DNA from: a virus
Direction: 5' to 3' (one strand)
IMG/VR virus record: IMGVR_UViG_3300032053_000032
Location: 1 to 64,000 of that record
Length of the DNA: 64,000 nucleotides
Shown here in pieces: positions 56,423-64,000 of this stretch. The translations under genes and the position numbers were made by a program. The notes under the pieces were generated by a model, which saw only the letters and a list, made by a program, of their open reading frames with translations, did not search any database and was not told the origin of the DNA. How positions within the stretch are numbered: the first letter of the stretch is position 1; every line of letters starts with the position of its first letter.

Positions 56423-57817
56423 GTGATCGCTATCCGTCGTGATCTTCGGAACCCTGATACGGTCAGTGGTTCCGCCGTCGTCGAGGAGGCCCTCCTCCTC
56501 AAGAAGCTCGGGGGAAAAGCCTACAATATCTGGCGGTTCCTGATCGAGCACCGCAACCCGGAGACGGGTATCTCGCACGTCACCCGCGCAACTCTCGGGA
56601 GCGACCGCGTGCAGGTCGGGGGCATCAAGGACCGCGACGTCGAGTCCAAGATGAAACGCCTCTGCAAGGCAGGGCTGGTGTCCAACATCGGCTGGCGCGC
56701 GCTGAAGGTGCCGTGCAAGAAGCGCGGAGATAGCGGAGTTGTCGTATTCGACACGAAGCTCGTCTACTGCCGCGTGGTCACGGGAGCACGCGCGCAGGGG
56801 TCAACGACGTCCCAGTGCCTGGTCAGCTACCGCACGAAGGCGTGGCTTTCGGGGGCTGCCGGATGGGGTGGGAAGCGCGCTGGGGCTGGTCGCAAGAAGC
56901 AGCCGAAAACACCCCCAAAAGTAGCAGATAACGCCGCGGAATCGTTCGGCCCTGGAAACTTGGTTTTGAATCAAGAGGGGGCATCAGGGGGGGTTTCGGG
57001 CGAATCAAGTACCGTTATCTATCCGGATCCGGTCCGGAATCCGGATCCGGAAATCTTAAGAAAGATGGCCGGCGAAAAGCCGCCGGCAATTCTTTCAAAT
57101 TTTCTTCCGGAGCTAGATCAGCTCACGACCTCCGGATCCGGTCCACCGCGGAAACCGCTTCCTCTCGAAGAACCCGCCTACCCCGGTTCCGCTGTCGTGA
57201 AGACCGCTATCATTCCGCACCCGCGCGCGCTTTCCGCCGAAACCTCTGATGCGGACGCGGTCCAGTTGTGCCTCAAGCTGTTCCGCGCCGCAGCGTTCAT
57301 CCGCTTCGGGGTGCGCAGCTACCTGTACGCCCGCACACGAGACATCACGACGGTCAAGGACTGGAAGAAGTTCAAGGCGTGCGTCACAAAGATGCGCGAG
57401 CACGACATCGCTCCGGCAACGTGGATCATGTGGTCCTTCGACGCGTGGTGCTCCTTCGGCGGCCACGAGAAGACGCCGCCGATCACGTGGGTGTTTTCCG
57501 CCAACCGTGTCGACCTGCGGCACGGCTGGTTCAACTCCGAGGAACACAGCTATCAGGCGCACACGATCCAGCACGGACCGATAGCGAAAGACCTCCTGCG
57601 GCGGTGGTCGCGCATGCGCCAGACGCTGTGCATGGTCGCGCTAGCCGAGAGCCGAAATCACGATCTCGGGTTCAACTCCGACGACGTGATCCGCCTCTAC
57701 TTCCCTGGCACTACCTACGCCGACATGGTGCGCGCTACCAGACGGGAGGCGCTCGACATCACGACCGACATCGCCAACCGAATCAAGGCCGGCGAGTGGG
57801 TCTGGGGTGGGTGGTAG
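56423..57817 (+). CDS. Replication initiator/helicase-loader-like protein
   Basis: This 464-residue protein has a GTG start with AGAGGT. The N-terminal ~100 residues look like a winged helix domain (KKLGGKAYNIWRFLIEHR, DVESKMKRLCKAGLVS), the middle is a low-complexity linker, and the C-terminal half is helical and conserved-looking (LDITTDIANRIKAGEW). It lies directly before DnaB, as lambda O/P-like initiators do. Repeats within the gene may be the origin it binds. Confidence 0.65.
   Translation: MIAIRRDLRNPDTVSGSAVVEEALLLKKLGGKAYNIWRFLIEHRNPETGISHVTRATLGSDRVQVGGIKDRDVESKMKRLCKAGLVSNIGWRALKVPCKKRGDSGVVVFDTKLVYCRVVTGARAQGSTTSQCLVSYRTKAWLSGAAGWGGKRAGAGRKKQPKTPPKVADNAAESFGPGNLVLNQEGASGGVSGESSTVIYPDPVRNPDPEILRKMAGEKPPAILSNFLPELDQLTTSGSGPPRKPLPLEEPAYPGSAVVKTAIIPHPRALSAETSDADAVQLCLKLFRAAAFIRFGVRSYLYARTRDITTVKDWKKFKACVTKMREHDIAPATWIMWSFDAWCSFGGHEKTPPITWVFSANRVDLRHGWFNSEEHSYQAHTIQHGPIAKDLLRRWSRMRQTLCMVALAESRNHDLGFNSDDVIRLYFPGTTYADMVRATRREALDITTDIANRIKAGEWVWGGW
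57023..57141. repeat. CCGGATCCGG iterons with AT-rich core inside the initiator gene
   Basis: Three copies of CCGGATCCGG at 57023-57032, 57041-57050 and 57132-57141; the first and third extend to TCCGGATCCGGTCC. Between them lies an A/T-richer stretch (57051-57113). Lambda keeps its origin inside gene O in the same way; an origin here is an inference. Confidence 0.5.
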
Positions 57818-59215
57818 ATGGCCGCCAAGAAGCCATCCGTCACGGTCGATCCGTACGGCATGAACGCGATGTTCGAGCGCGCCGCCGTCACCCTCGCTTG
57901 TACGAACACCCGCTTCTTTGGGGTGGTCGGCCGGCACCTCGAACCGGCCGCGCTGGGTTCCCCTGCGGCTCGTGACGCGCTCCTCGCGGCGCAAGCCATC
58001 GGCGCCGAAACCGGCAACGGTCCGGGCTCAGGGATGCTCGTGGTTCAGCGGCTGAGCCGCTGGATGCAGGAGGGCAAGGTCGCGCTGGAGCAGATCCTCG
58101 CGGTGTCCCAGATGCTCGACGACGCCGAGGATGCGGGCCTACCTCCAGAAACTGGCGTCGCCTCCGAGCTGGTCCCGATGCTCCAGCGACGGAAGCAGCA
58201 GGACGTTCTCCGCGAGATGATGCAGGAGTACGCCAACCGCGGTGACTTCGCGAAGGTCGCGCAGCTCCTCGCGGACTGCCAGCGTCTCGGGAAGGAGAAC
58301 AGCGACGCCGGCACGAGGTTCACCACGTCGCTCGGGTTCCTCGACGACCTGAAGACGGCGGACAAGTTCATCATGGGAGTCGTCGGCCTCGACGACGCGC
58401 TCGACGGCGGGCTCTGGCGTGGTGGGCTCGGCTGCGTTGTTGGCTCTACCGGCGCAGGCAAGAGCATGTTCCTGTCGCACGCCGCCGCTCAAGCGATGGT
58501 CACCGGGTACAACGTCGCGTACGCGACGCTGGAGCTATCGATCCCGCTCGTGCGTGTACGCCTCGCGGCGAACATCAGCGGGATCCCGATCAGCTCCATC
58601 CTGAGCGACAAGACGTCGCGCGACGTCGCGGAGTCGCGGTTGACCGCGCTCGAGACGTGCTTCGGGATGCTGCATATCCAGCACTTCACCCCGATGCTCG
58701 CCACCGTCGATGACATCAAGGCGTGGATTGACACGTGCGAGAAGACGAGCGAGCGCAAGGTTGACCTGGTCTGCATCGACTACGCGGACAAGCTCACGGC
58801 GACCGTCGGCAAGGATGCCACCGAGTACCGCACCATGCGGACCGTCTACGAAGGGCTGCGCGCATTCGCCGACGAGAAGAAGCACTGGTGCTGGACCGCC
58901 GCGCAGATGAAGGGCAAGAAGGACAAGAAGAAGCACACCGCTGACGCTGACGACGCTGCCGACTCCATGCACAAGGGGCGCATCGCGGACATCCTCCTCA
59001 CGGCCAATACCCGCGGCGACCACGGTGAGGAGATCTTGTGGAACGTGGCCAAGAACCGCGAAGGGCGCTCGAACGTCGTCTGGGGTCCGGCTCCGCACCA
59101 GTTCGAGATCGGCCGCATCGCGGACACCGAGCGCGTTCACGACATCGCCAGCCTGTTCATGGACCTCGCTGCCGAGACTAAACTGCGGGGCAATTCCCCA
59201 AGTCAACCGTCGTGA
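57818..59215 (+). CDS. dnaB: DnaB-like replicative helicase
   Basis: This 465-residue protein has a RecA-type core: GSTGAGKS (Walker A, about 208-215), YATLELSIPLVRVR, VCIDYADKLT (Walker B region) and AAQMKGKK (about 364). The N-terminal ~130 residues are helical, as in DnaB. It starts one codon after the initiator stop and is followed by the primase, forming a replication cassette. Confidence 0.88.
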   Translation: MAAKKPSVTVDPYGMNAMFERAAVTLACTNTRFFGVVGRHLEPAALGSPAARDALLAAQAIGAETGNGPGSGMLVVQRLSRWMQEGKVALEQILAVSQMLDDAEDAGLPPETGVASELVPMLQRRKQQDVLREMMQEYANRGDFAKVAQLLADCQRLGKENSDAGTRFTTSLGFLDDLKTADKFIMGVVGLDDALDGGLWRGGLGCVVGSTGAGKSMFLSHAAAQAMVTGYNVAYATLELSIPLVRVRLAANISGIPISSILSDKTSRDVAESRLTALETCFGMLHIQHFTPMLATVDDIKAWIDTCEKTSERKVDLVCIDYADKLTATVGKDATEYRTMRTVYEGLRAFADEKKHWCWTAAQMKGKKDKKKHTADADDAADSMHKGRIADILLTANTRGDHGEEILWNVAKNREGRSNVVWGPAPHQFEIGRIADTERVHDIASLFMDLAAETKLRGNSPSQPS

Positions 59216-60072
59216 ACCATCACGAAGAGAACCGCCTCGCTGCCGACTCAGCGCGCGCTGCCAGGCACGCGTCGTCTGGGTGGTGGCGCGCCATCTGCCA
59301 GATCTGCCCGGTCAAGCTCGGAACGCCCGATCGGCGCGGGGGCTTCGCCGTGTTCGTTTCGACCGGCGCGTTTCACTGCTTCAGGTGCGGGACAAGCGGT
59401 CGGCTCCGCGACTGGGAAGCCAGGGAGGAAGTCGAACCTGAAGCAGCCGAGGTCGAGGCGATGGCACCGCCAGACGGCTTCTTCGAGCTGCTTGACCCGT
59501 CCATGCGCAGGTCTAAATCAGCAGAGGCGCCACGCGGGTACCTGCTCGGTCGCGGTGTAGGTCCCGAGCTGTGGGCTGCAGCGCGCATCGGCGCGTGCAT
59601 GTCCGGGAAGCACTTCGGCCGCGTGATCGTGCCCATCCTCGCGGACGATCAAGAGACGTGGCTGGGATGGGTAGGACGGGCCTGGGTACCCCGCTGCGAG
59701 CTGCCCTACCGCTACCCCGCTGGGATGGGTAGGAGGGGTCTGCTGTACAACCACGCGGCCCTGGCAGTAGAAACTGACGTTCCCGCGATCGTGGTAGAGG
59801 GCGTGATGGACGCGCTTGCGGTCTGGCCTCATGGCGTAGCGGTGCTCGGCAAGCCGTCCGAACCGCAGATCATCGCGCTCGCCGCGGCGCGCCGTCCGGT
59901 CGCAGTCGTGATGGACGGCGACGCCTGGGAAGAGGGCTGGGTACTCGGGCTGCGCTTGCGCCTCGAAGGCGCTCGGGCGGGCTCTGTCAAACTGCCACCG
60001 AAGCTCGACCCCGATCAGGTACCCCTTGACTGGCTGATGGCGGAAGCCGATCGGTGCATCGACACGCCGTGA
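59212..60072 (+). CDS. DnaG-type primase (zinc finger and TOPRIM)
   Basis: The GTG overlaps the upstream stop (GTGA). This 286-residue protein has zinc pairs CQIC and CFRC in the N-terminal 65 residues, a central alpha/beta region, and a TOPRIM domain with VVEGVMDALAV and VVMDGDAWEEGW. It is shorter than cellular DnaG and lacks the C-terminal helicase-binding domain. It would make RNA primers with the adjacent helicase. Confidence 0.85.
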   Translation: MNHHEENRLAADSARAARHASSGWWRAICQICPVKLGTPDRRGGFAVFVSTGAFHCFRCGTSGRLRDWEAREEVEPEAAEVEAMAPPDGFFELLDPSMRRSKSAEAPRGYLLGRGVGPELWAAARIGACMSGKHFGRVIVPILADDQETWLGWVGRAWVPRCELPYRYPAGMGRRGLLYNHAALAVETDVPAIVVEGVMDALAVWPHGVAVLGKPSEPQIIALAAARRPVAVVMDGDAWEEGWVLGLRLRLEGARAGSVKLPPKLDPDQVPLDWLMAEADRCIDTP

Positions 60073-60303
60073 GCGGAAATCCTTCCGACTCGCCCAAGGC
60101 GGACAAGAACGGCGTCGTCCTCGCGGTAGGGGACGACGTGTTCTGGCACGAGCGACGGATGCCCATCACCAAGTTTGATGGGCAGTTTCCACACCTGATT
60201 CAGGTACAAGACCCTGGTGGCCTAGGCGCCGGAAACGACATCAACGCCGGCAGCACCCGTCACCTTCGCGCAGATGAGGTTGAAAAATGGCACGAGTCGA
60301 TGA
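60069..60303 (+). CDS. Small protein without an in-frame stop (likely frameshift)
   Basis: The GTG inside the upstream stop opens a frame beginning SGNPSDSPKADK, with a conserved-looking DDVFWHERRMPITKFDG. The frame does not stop before the 60522 gene and would join it through poor-codon sequence. Removing one A from the A5 run at 60283-60287 gives a stop at 60301-60303, whereas a -1 slip there fuses it to the 60287 gene. Homopolymer sequencing error or programmed slippage are both possible, so the end is uncertain. Confidence 0.4.
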
Positions 60304-60505
60304 CACCGTTACTTTCCCGGACGCCCGTCTCCTCCGGGAAACGGAAAAAGCAATTCTTGTCGAAATCGACGAGGTTGAGTACTGGGTCCCCAAGTCCCAA
60401 GTTGATTCCGCCACCCGCATCCACGCTGCCGGTGACGAAGGAGAACTCGTCGTCTCTGCTTGGTGGGTCGACAAGCAGGATGGCCTCAAAGCACCAACCA
60501 GCTAG
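60287..60505 (+). CDS. Small phage protein of unknown function
   Basis: This 72-residue protein has the pattern DARLLRETEKAILVEID, VEYWVPKSQVD and GELVVSAWWVDKQ, shared by a small phage protein family of unknown function. It starts inside the A5 run of the upstream gene. It lies in the replication operon. No enzymatic motif is visible. Confidence 0.65.
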   Translation: MARVDDTVTFPDARLLRETEKAILVEIDEVEYWVPKSQVDSATRIHAAGDEGELVVSAWWVDKQDGLKAPTS

Positions 60506-60521
60506 CTACAGGAGATTCAAC

Positions 60522-61202
60522 ATGATTCGCATCACGTCTTTCAAGGCAGAGGCCGTAGTCCTCGACGCCGTCCGGCAGGTAGCGTTCGACGACAACGCGC
60601 TGCTTATCGAGCACCTCACCCTCAACGAGGCGCACACCATCCTTCAGATGCTTGGGGGGATGCGCGCGATTGAGCAGGCCCCGGCGCTGCTTCCTGGATT
60701 CACCCCGTCGCTTGTGCCAGCCGAACCGACGGCAGTTCAGCAGGTCATCGTCAGGGCCGCTGCTCCTGCTCCGACGAACGGCCACGCCGCTCCAGCTACA
60801 CCCGCTCCGGCTACCGCAGCTCCGGCTCAAGCGCGCCGCCGTACGGCTCACGTGGGAACCGGAGACTCGGCGGTCCCGGCTCAGCCTGCGCCTCCAGCGC
60901 CACAGCCTGCCCAGGAAGCGCCCGGTCCGAAGCCACCGGCTGACCCGGTACCCGTCAACGCGCCGATCGCCGCCAAGGGCGTAGCGGACATCCCGCTCGC
61001 GGTCCTCAACGCACCGAAGCTCCGCGACGTGCTGGTCTACCTCTCCGAGAGCGGCCTCAAGAGCGCGGACGACCTCGTCAAGAAGTGCATGGAGTTCCAG
61101 CCGCACGTCGCCTGCCTCACCAGGATCGCCAACCTGGAGGACCGCGTCCGCCGCGCCCTCGAAGTCATGGGGCTGGAAACTGGCAGCCCGGCCGCGGCGT
61201 GA
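60522..61202 (+). CDS. Ala/Pro-linker early protein
   Basis: The ATG follows CAGGAG. The N-terminal ~60 residues form a small alpha/beta domain (ITSFKAEAVVLDAVRQVAF), a 110-residue Ala/Pro-rich linker follows, and ~60 C-terminal residues are helical (LVYLSESGLKSADDLVKKC). The architecture suggests a single-strand-binding or replication accessory protein, but no family was recognised. Another reading would extend it upstream without a stop. Confidence 0.6.
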   Translation: MIRITSFKAEAVVLDAVRQVAFDDNALLIEHLTLNEAHTILQMLGGMRAIEQAPALLPGFTPSLVPAEPTAVQQVIVRAAAPAPTNGHAAPATPAPATAAPAQARRRTAHVGTGDSAVPAQPAPPAPQPAQEAPGPKPPADPVPVNAPIAAKGVADIPLAVLNAPKLRDVLVYLSESGLKSADDLVKKCMEFQPHVACLTRIANLEDRVRRALEVMGLETGSPAAA

Positions 61203-61435
61203 TCCCGCCATCCGAGATAGTCAACCACCCTCAGCACTACGGGGGTGACACCACCTACGAAGCGATCAAGGTGATCGAGGCGTGGGGGCTAGGGTTCTGT
61301 CTCGGCAACGTCGTAAAATACATCGCCCGCGCGGAGCACAAGGGTGCCCCGATCGACGATCTTGAGAAGGCTCGCTGGTATCTCGATCGCGAAATAGCAC
61401 GACGTCGGCGTGAGAAAGAAGTGCAGCGTAAGTGA
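61199..61435 (+). CDS. DUF3310 protein
   Basis: The GTG is inside the upstream stop (GTGA). This 78-residue protein has NHPQHYGGDTTYEAIKVI, then FCLGNVVKYIARAEHKG and LEKARWYLDREI, the complete DUF3310 pattern common in phage replication operons and sometimes called nucleotide kinase-like. The function is not established. Confidence 0.88.
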   Translation: MIPPSEIVNHPQHYGGDTTYEAIKVIEAWGLGFCLGNVVKYIARAEHKGAPIDDLEKARWYLDREIARRRREKEVQRK

Positions 61436-64000
61436 CAGCTACCCTCCCGCTCTACGCCGCCGCGGTACCGCCACGTCTTCGGGTTGAGACTGAAGAACCC
61501 CGTAACGTGGATGCGAACTGCGATCGGTGTCCGCTGTCCGCTGGCAAGCTCCGCTCTCGATGCATGCCAGCGGATGGCCGAGCGGGCGGGCTCTACGTCA
61601 TCGGAGACTTCCCGAATCAGAACGATGTCGCGGCCGGCCGGCCCTTTTCAGGTGGAACCGGCAGGCTCATCCGTCCTGCCGTGACCAAGCTGTGGAAGGG
61701 TGACGTCGCCTTCGACTCCGCGCTCAGATGCGCCCCAGGCCGTACGGGCATCGAGGAGTCGATGGTGGACGCCTGCCGTGGGTACCTCGCTGGAGTGCTT
61801 CGCCAGGTACGCCCGCAGCGCATACTCGCGCTCGGCGGATGGGCGGCGATGGCGGTCCTTGGTCGATCCCCGGCCCCGTTCTCTACCCGGCGTGCGTTCT
61901 CCTGGCTGTTCTCCGACGGGCAAGATCCGGTGCCCGTGTTCATGATGATGGGGCCTGGGTACGGCACGAGGAACCGCTTCGTTCAGAAGTGGTGGAACGA
62001 CGACCTCGCGTGGGCGCTCACCGCGGAGCCACCGTTTCCGCCAGTCTGGCAAGACGGAGAGATCCGTCTCGTAACGACGTTAGCCGAAGCAGAGGAGGCA
62101 GTCACCTCGCTACGCGCCGCGCCGTGGTTCGCGTTCGACGCCGAGACTTCTGGCAGGATGTTCGAGGACGAGTTCACCGTCCTATCTGTCGCTGCTACCA
62201 CGAAGGGATCCGATGTAGCGTGGTTCTGGGATGCAGTCGCTCTAGCTGATCCGGCCATCGTCTCGGTGTTCAAGCTCCTGATGGAAGACCACACGGTCAA
62301 GAAGGTCGGCCAGAACATCAAGTACGACATGCTCGCGCTCCGACGTGGGCTAGGTATCGTGCTCCGCGGCTTTCACGGAGACACACGCTTGTGGCGGAAG
62401 CTCGAAGATCCGGACGCTGCCGGCGACCTCGCGACCCTGAACGAGCTGGTTGGGATGGGTGGTCACAAGGACGAAGCCGAGGAGTACCTCGCGAAGTCGC
62501 GCCGTGCTCTAGCCAAGGCGCACCGTGGCTACAAGAAGAACCCCGACGAGCTATCGTTACTTGCTGTAGATCTGATCAACCGCGCACAGGTGCCACTCGT
62601 CGACTACCGGAACGGGACGACCATCCCGCGTGAAGGGATCATCGATCCAGCGATAGAGACGGCCGTACGTCTAGGCGCCGACCCGCTCAAGTACATCTAC
62701 GCCTTGCTCCCGTACGACATCATCGCCCGCTACAATGCACGCGACTCCATCGCGACGGCACGTCTTGGCGAACTGCTAGAAGACCGCATCTCGAAAGAGC
62801 CAGATCTGCAACGCACCTGGGACACGCTGATCAAGCCGGCCACGGATGCAGTCGCGCTCGTCGAGTACACCGGTATCGCCGTGGACGTCCCTGCCATCGA
62901 AGCCTTCCGCGATCACCTCGCGTTGCAGCTCTTGGACGTCACCTCGCGGCTCGACAAGTACGGCACGTTCAACCCAGCTTCCGTGCCGCAGGTACGCAAG
63001 CTGCTGTTCGAGACGCTGCATCTGACGCCACCTAAGACTACAGATTCTGGGCTGGCCTCGACGGACAACGAGTCCCTGGAGTCGATCCAGCATCAGCATC
63101 CAGTAGTCGGCGACCTCATCGCGTACCGCAAGATCACGAAGCTCAAGGGTACGTACGCGGACGGGATGCTTGAGCACGTCACGTCGGATCACCGGATCCA
63201 CCCTACGCTGAACCTGGACGGCGCTCGAAGTGGTCGCCTATCGTGTTCAGATCCAAACCTGCAGAACGTGCCTCGTGGCGAGTCCATCGAGGGTGCGATG
63301 GCGCGCAACTGCTTCGTTGCGCCGCTCGGTTCGACCCTGCTCCAGGCCGACTACAGCCAGCTTGAAATCCGCATCGCTGCCATGCTTTCCGGTGACGAGG
63401 TGATGATCGAGATCTTGAGGTCCGGGCACGACTTCCATCAGCGCACCGCGGAGTTCATCGCGCCGATCGTGTGGGGCATCAAGGCGCATCAGGTCACGAA
63501 GAAGCACCGCTCCGCAGCAAAGGCGTTCGTCTTCGGCGTCCTCTACGGCATGTCGGACGCCGGTGTGGCTTCTCGCGCGGGCTGCTCTCTGGAAGAGGCC
63601 GGGAAGATCCGTGAAGCGATTCTTGGCCGGTTCCGCAAGCTGGCGAAATACTGCCAGGAGCAGCTCGCCTACGCCCGCAAGCATGGGTTTGCCTGGACGT
63701 GGTGGGACGGCCATCAAGCGCGCCGCCGCCCGCTCTGGCATATCGGCGACTCGGATGCAGATGGTGCTCTCCGGTCGGTAGCTGAACACAGCTCGTGGAA
63801 CACACCCATCCAGGGAACCGCATCCGACTTCTGCCTCGCGTCGCTGATCGCTGTTCAACAGTGGATCGAGGAGGACGTCGTGCCGGCCAAGCTCGTGCTT
63901 ACCGTTCACGACTCGCTGATGCTTGAGGTAGTCGACTCGGCGCTACCCGAGGTAGCCTTTCAGCTTCGCCGGATCATGACGAGCTGGAACTCTCTCGGCG
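61432..64000 (+). CDS. Uracil-DNA glycosylase fused to family A DNA polymerase (3' end outside window)
   Basis: The GTG is inside the DUF3310 stop. N-terminal ~195 residues: a family 4/5-like uracil-DNA glycosylase with C-x2-C (CDRCPL), GRPFSGGTGRLI and later Cys that could hold a 4Fe-4S cluster. Next FAFDAETSG, a 3'-5' exonuclease-like domain with LTVHDS at the far end. Polymerase motifs: DYSQLEIRIAAML (A), KHRSAAKAFVFGVLYGMS (B), LTVHDSLMLEV (C). The window ends about 860 residues in. The fusion would couple uracil removal to synthesis. Confidence 0.88.
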   Translation, partial: MTATLPLYAAAVPPRLRVETEEPRNVDANCDRCPLSAGKLRSRCMPADGRAGGLYVIGDFPNQNDVAAGRPFSGGTGRLIRPAVTKLWKGDVAFDSALRCAPGRTGIEESMVDACRGYLAGVLRQVRPQRILALGGWAAMAVLGRSPAPFSTRRAFSWLFSDGQDPVPVFMMMGPGYGTRNRFVQKWWNDDLAWALTAEPPFPPVWQDGEIRLVTTLAEAEEAVTSLRAAPWFAFDAETSGRMFEDEFTVLSVAATTKGSDVAWFWDAVALADPAIVSVFKLLMEDHTVKKVGQNIKYDMLALRRGLGIVLRGFHGDTRLWRKLEDPDAAGDLATLNELVGMGGHKDEAEEYLAKSRRALAKAHRGYKKNPDELSLLAVDLINRAQVPLVDYRNGTTIPREGIIDPAIETAVRLGADPLKYIYALLPYDIIARYNARDSIATARLGELLEDRISKEPDLQRTWDTLIKPATDAVALVEYTGIAVDVPAIEAFRDHLALQLLDVTSRLDKYGTFNPASVPQVRKLLFETLHLTPPKTTDSGLASTDNESLESIQHQHPVVGDLIAYRKITKLKGTYADGMLEHVTSDHRIHPTLNLDGARSGRLSCSDPNLQNVPRGESIEGAMARNCFVAPLGSTLLQADYSQLEIRIAAMLSGDEVMIEILRSGHDFHQRTAEFIAPIVWGIKAHQVTKKHRSAAKAFVFGVLYGMSDAGVASRAGCSLEEAGKIREAILGRFRKLAKYCQEQLAYARKHGFAWTWWDGHQARRRPLWHIGDSDADGALRSVAEHSSWNTPIQGTASDFCLASLIAVQQWIEEDVVPAKLVLTVHDSLMLEVVDSALPEVAFQLRRIMTSWNSLG

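Overview
The window is about 64 kb of a high-GC (by eye around 60-65 %) tailed phage genome. Both ends are open: the first gene lacks its start and the last, a DNA polymerase, lacks its end. A tail sheath, tail tube, tape measure and gp25/gpJ-type baseplate genes show contractile-tail (myovirus) morphology. No integrase was seen. The host cannot be named. Most genes have a purine-rich Shine-Dalgarno sequence, but several start exactly 7 nt after a -10 box and so would give leaderless mRNAs, a habit common in Actinomycetota and Deinococcota. The putative lysis region contains an alternative-frame protein tail that looks like outer-membrane beta-strands, so an envelope with an outer membrane is also possible.

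Layout. (1) 0-5.3 kb, +: unknown genes, an HNH endonuclease, a metabolic cassette (adenylate-forming enzyme fused to a polyketide-synthase-type methyltransferase, then a MaoC-like hotdog hydratase) and a Mu gpF-like head morphogenesis protein. (2) 5.3-13.1 kb, +: head genes, namely an acidic protein, four tandem micro-genes ending in PFKL(G/N), scaffold and major capsid, then a terminator, a promoter and a ~400-nt highly structured non-coding stretch, then connector and tail-completion genes. (3) 13.1-27 kb, +: sheath, tube, frameshifted assembly chaperones, tape measure, hub, spike and baseplate. (4) 27-39.8 kb, +: fibres, two tailspike paralogues sharing an N-terminal anchor, membrane proteins, a holin-like gene with a slippery heptamer and an amidase endolysin. 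(5) 49.5-39.7 kb, -: accessory genes, namely amidoligase, two gamma-glutamylcyclotransferase-fold proteins, a MoxR ATPase, a metallopeptidase/VWA protein, zinc proteins, a nuclease and a stand-alone ribonucleotide-reductase C-terminal domain. (6) 50-64 kb, +: zinc/HARP-like protein, sigma-like factor, excisionase-like protein, UvsW-like helicase, replication initiator with internal iterons, DnaB, primase, DUF3310 and a uracil-DNA-glycosylase/PolA fusion.

Regulation. Promoters of the form TTGNNN-N17-(T/C)ANNNT recur. Five in the accessory and early regions also share the spacer core GAAAGCG and palindromic CGCTTTC/GAAAGCG arms, which suggests one regulon whose promoter-plus-start-codon segment has been copied around the genome. 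Structural genes are packed head to tail with ATGA, GTGA and TGATG overlaps.

Least explained features: the adenylation-methyltransferase plus MaoC cassette inside the head module, the structured RNA behind the capsid gene, the duplicated leaderless promoter module, the CCCTTTC frameshift candidate on the holin-like gene, and the PFKL(G/N) micro-gene array.
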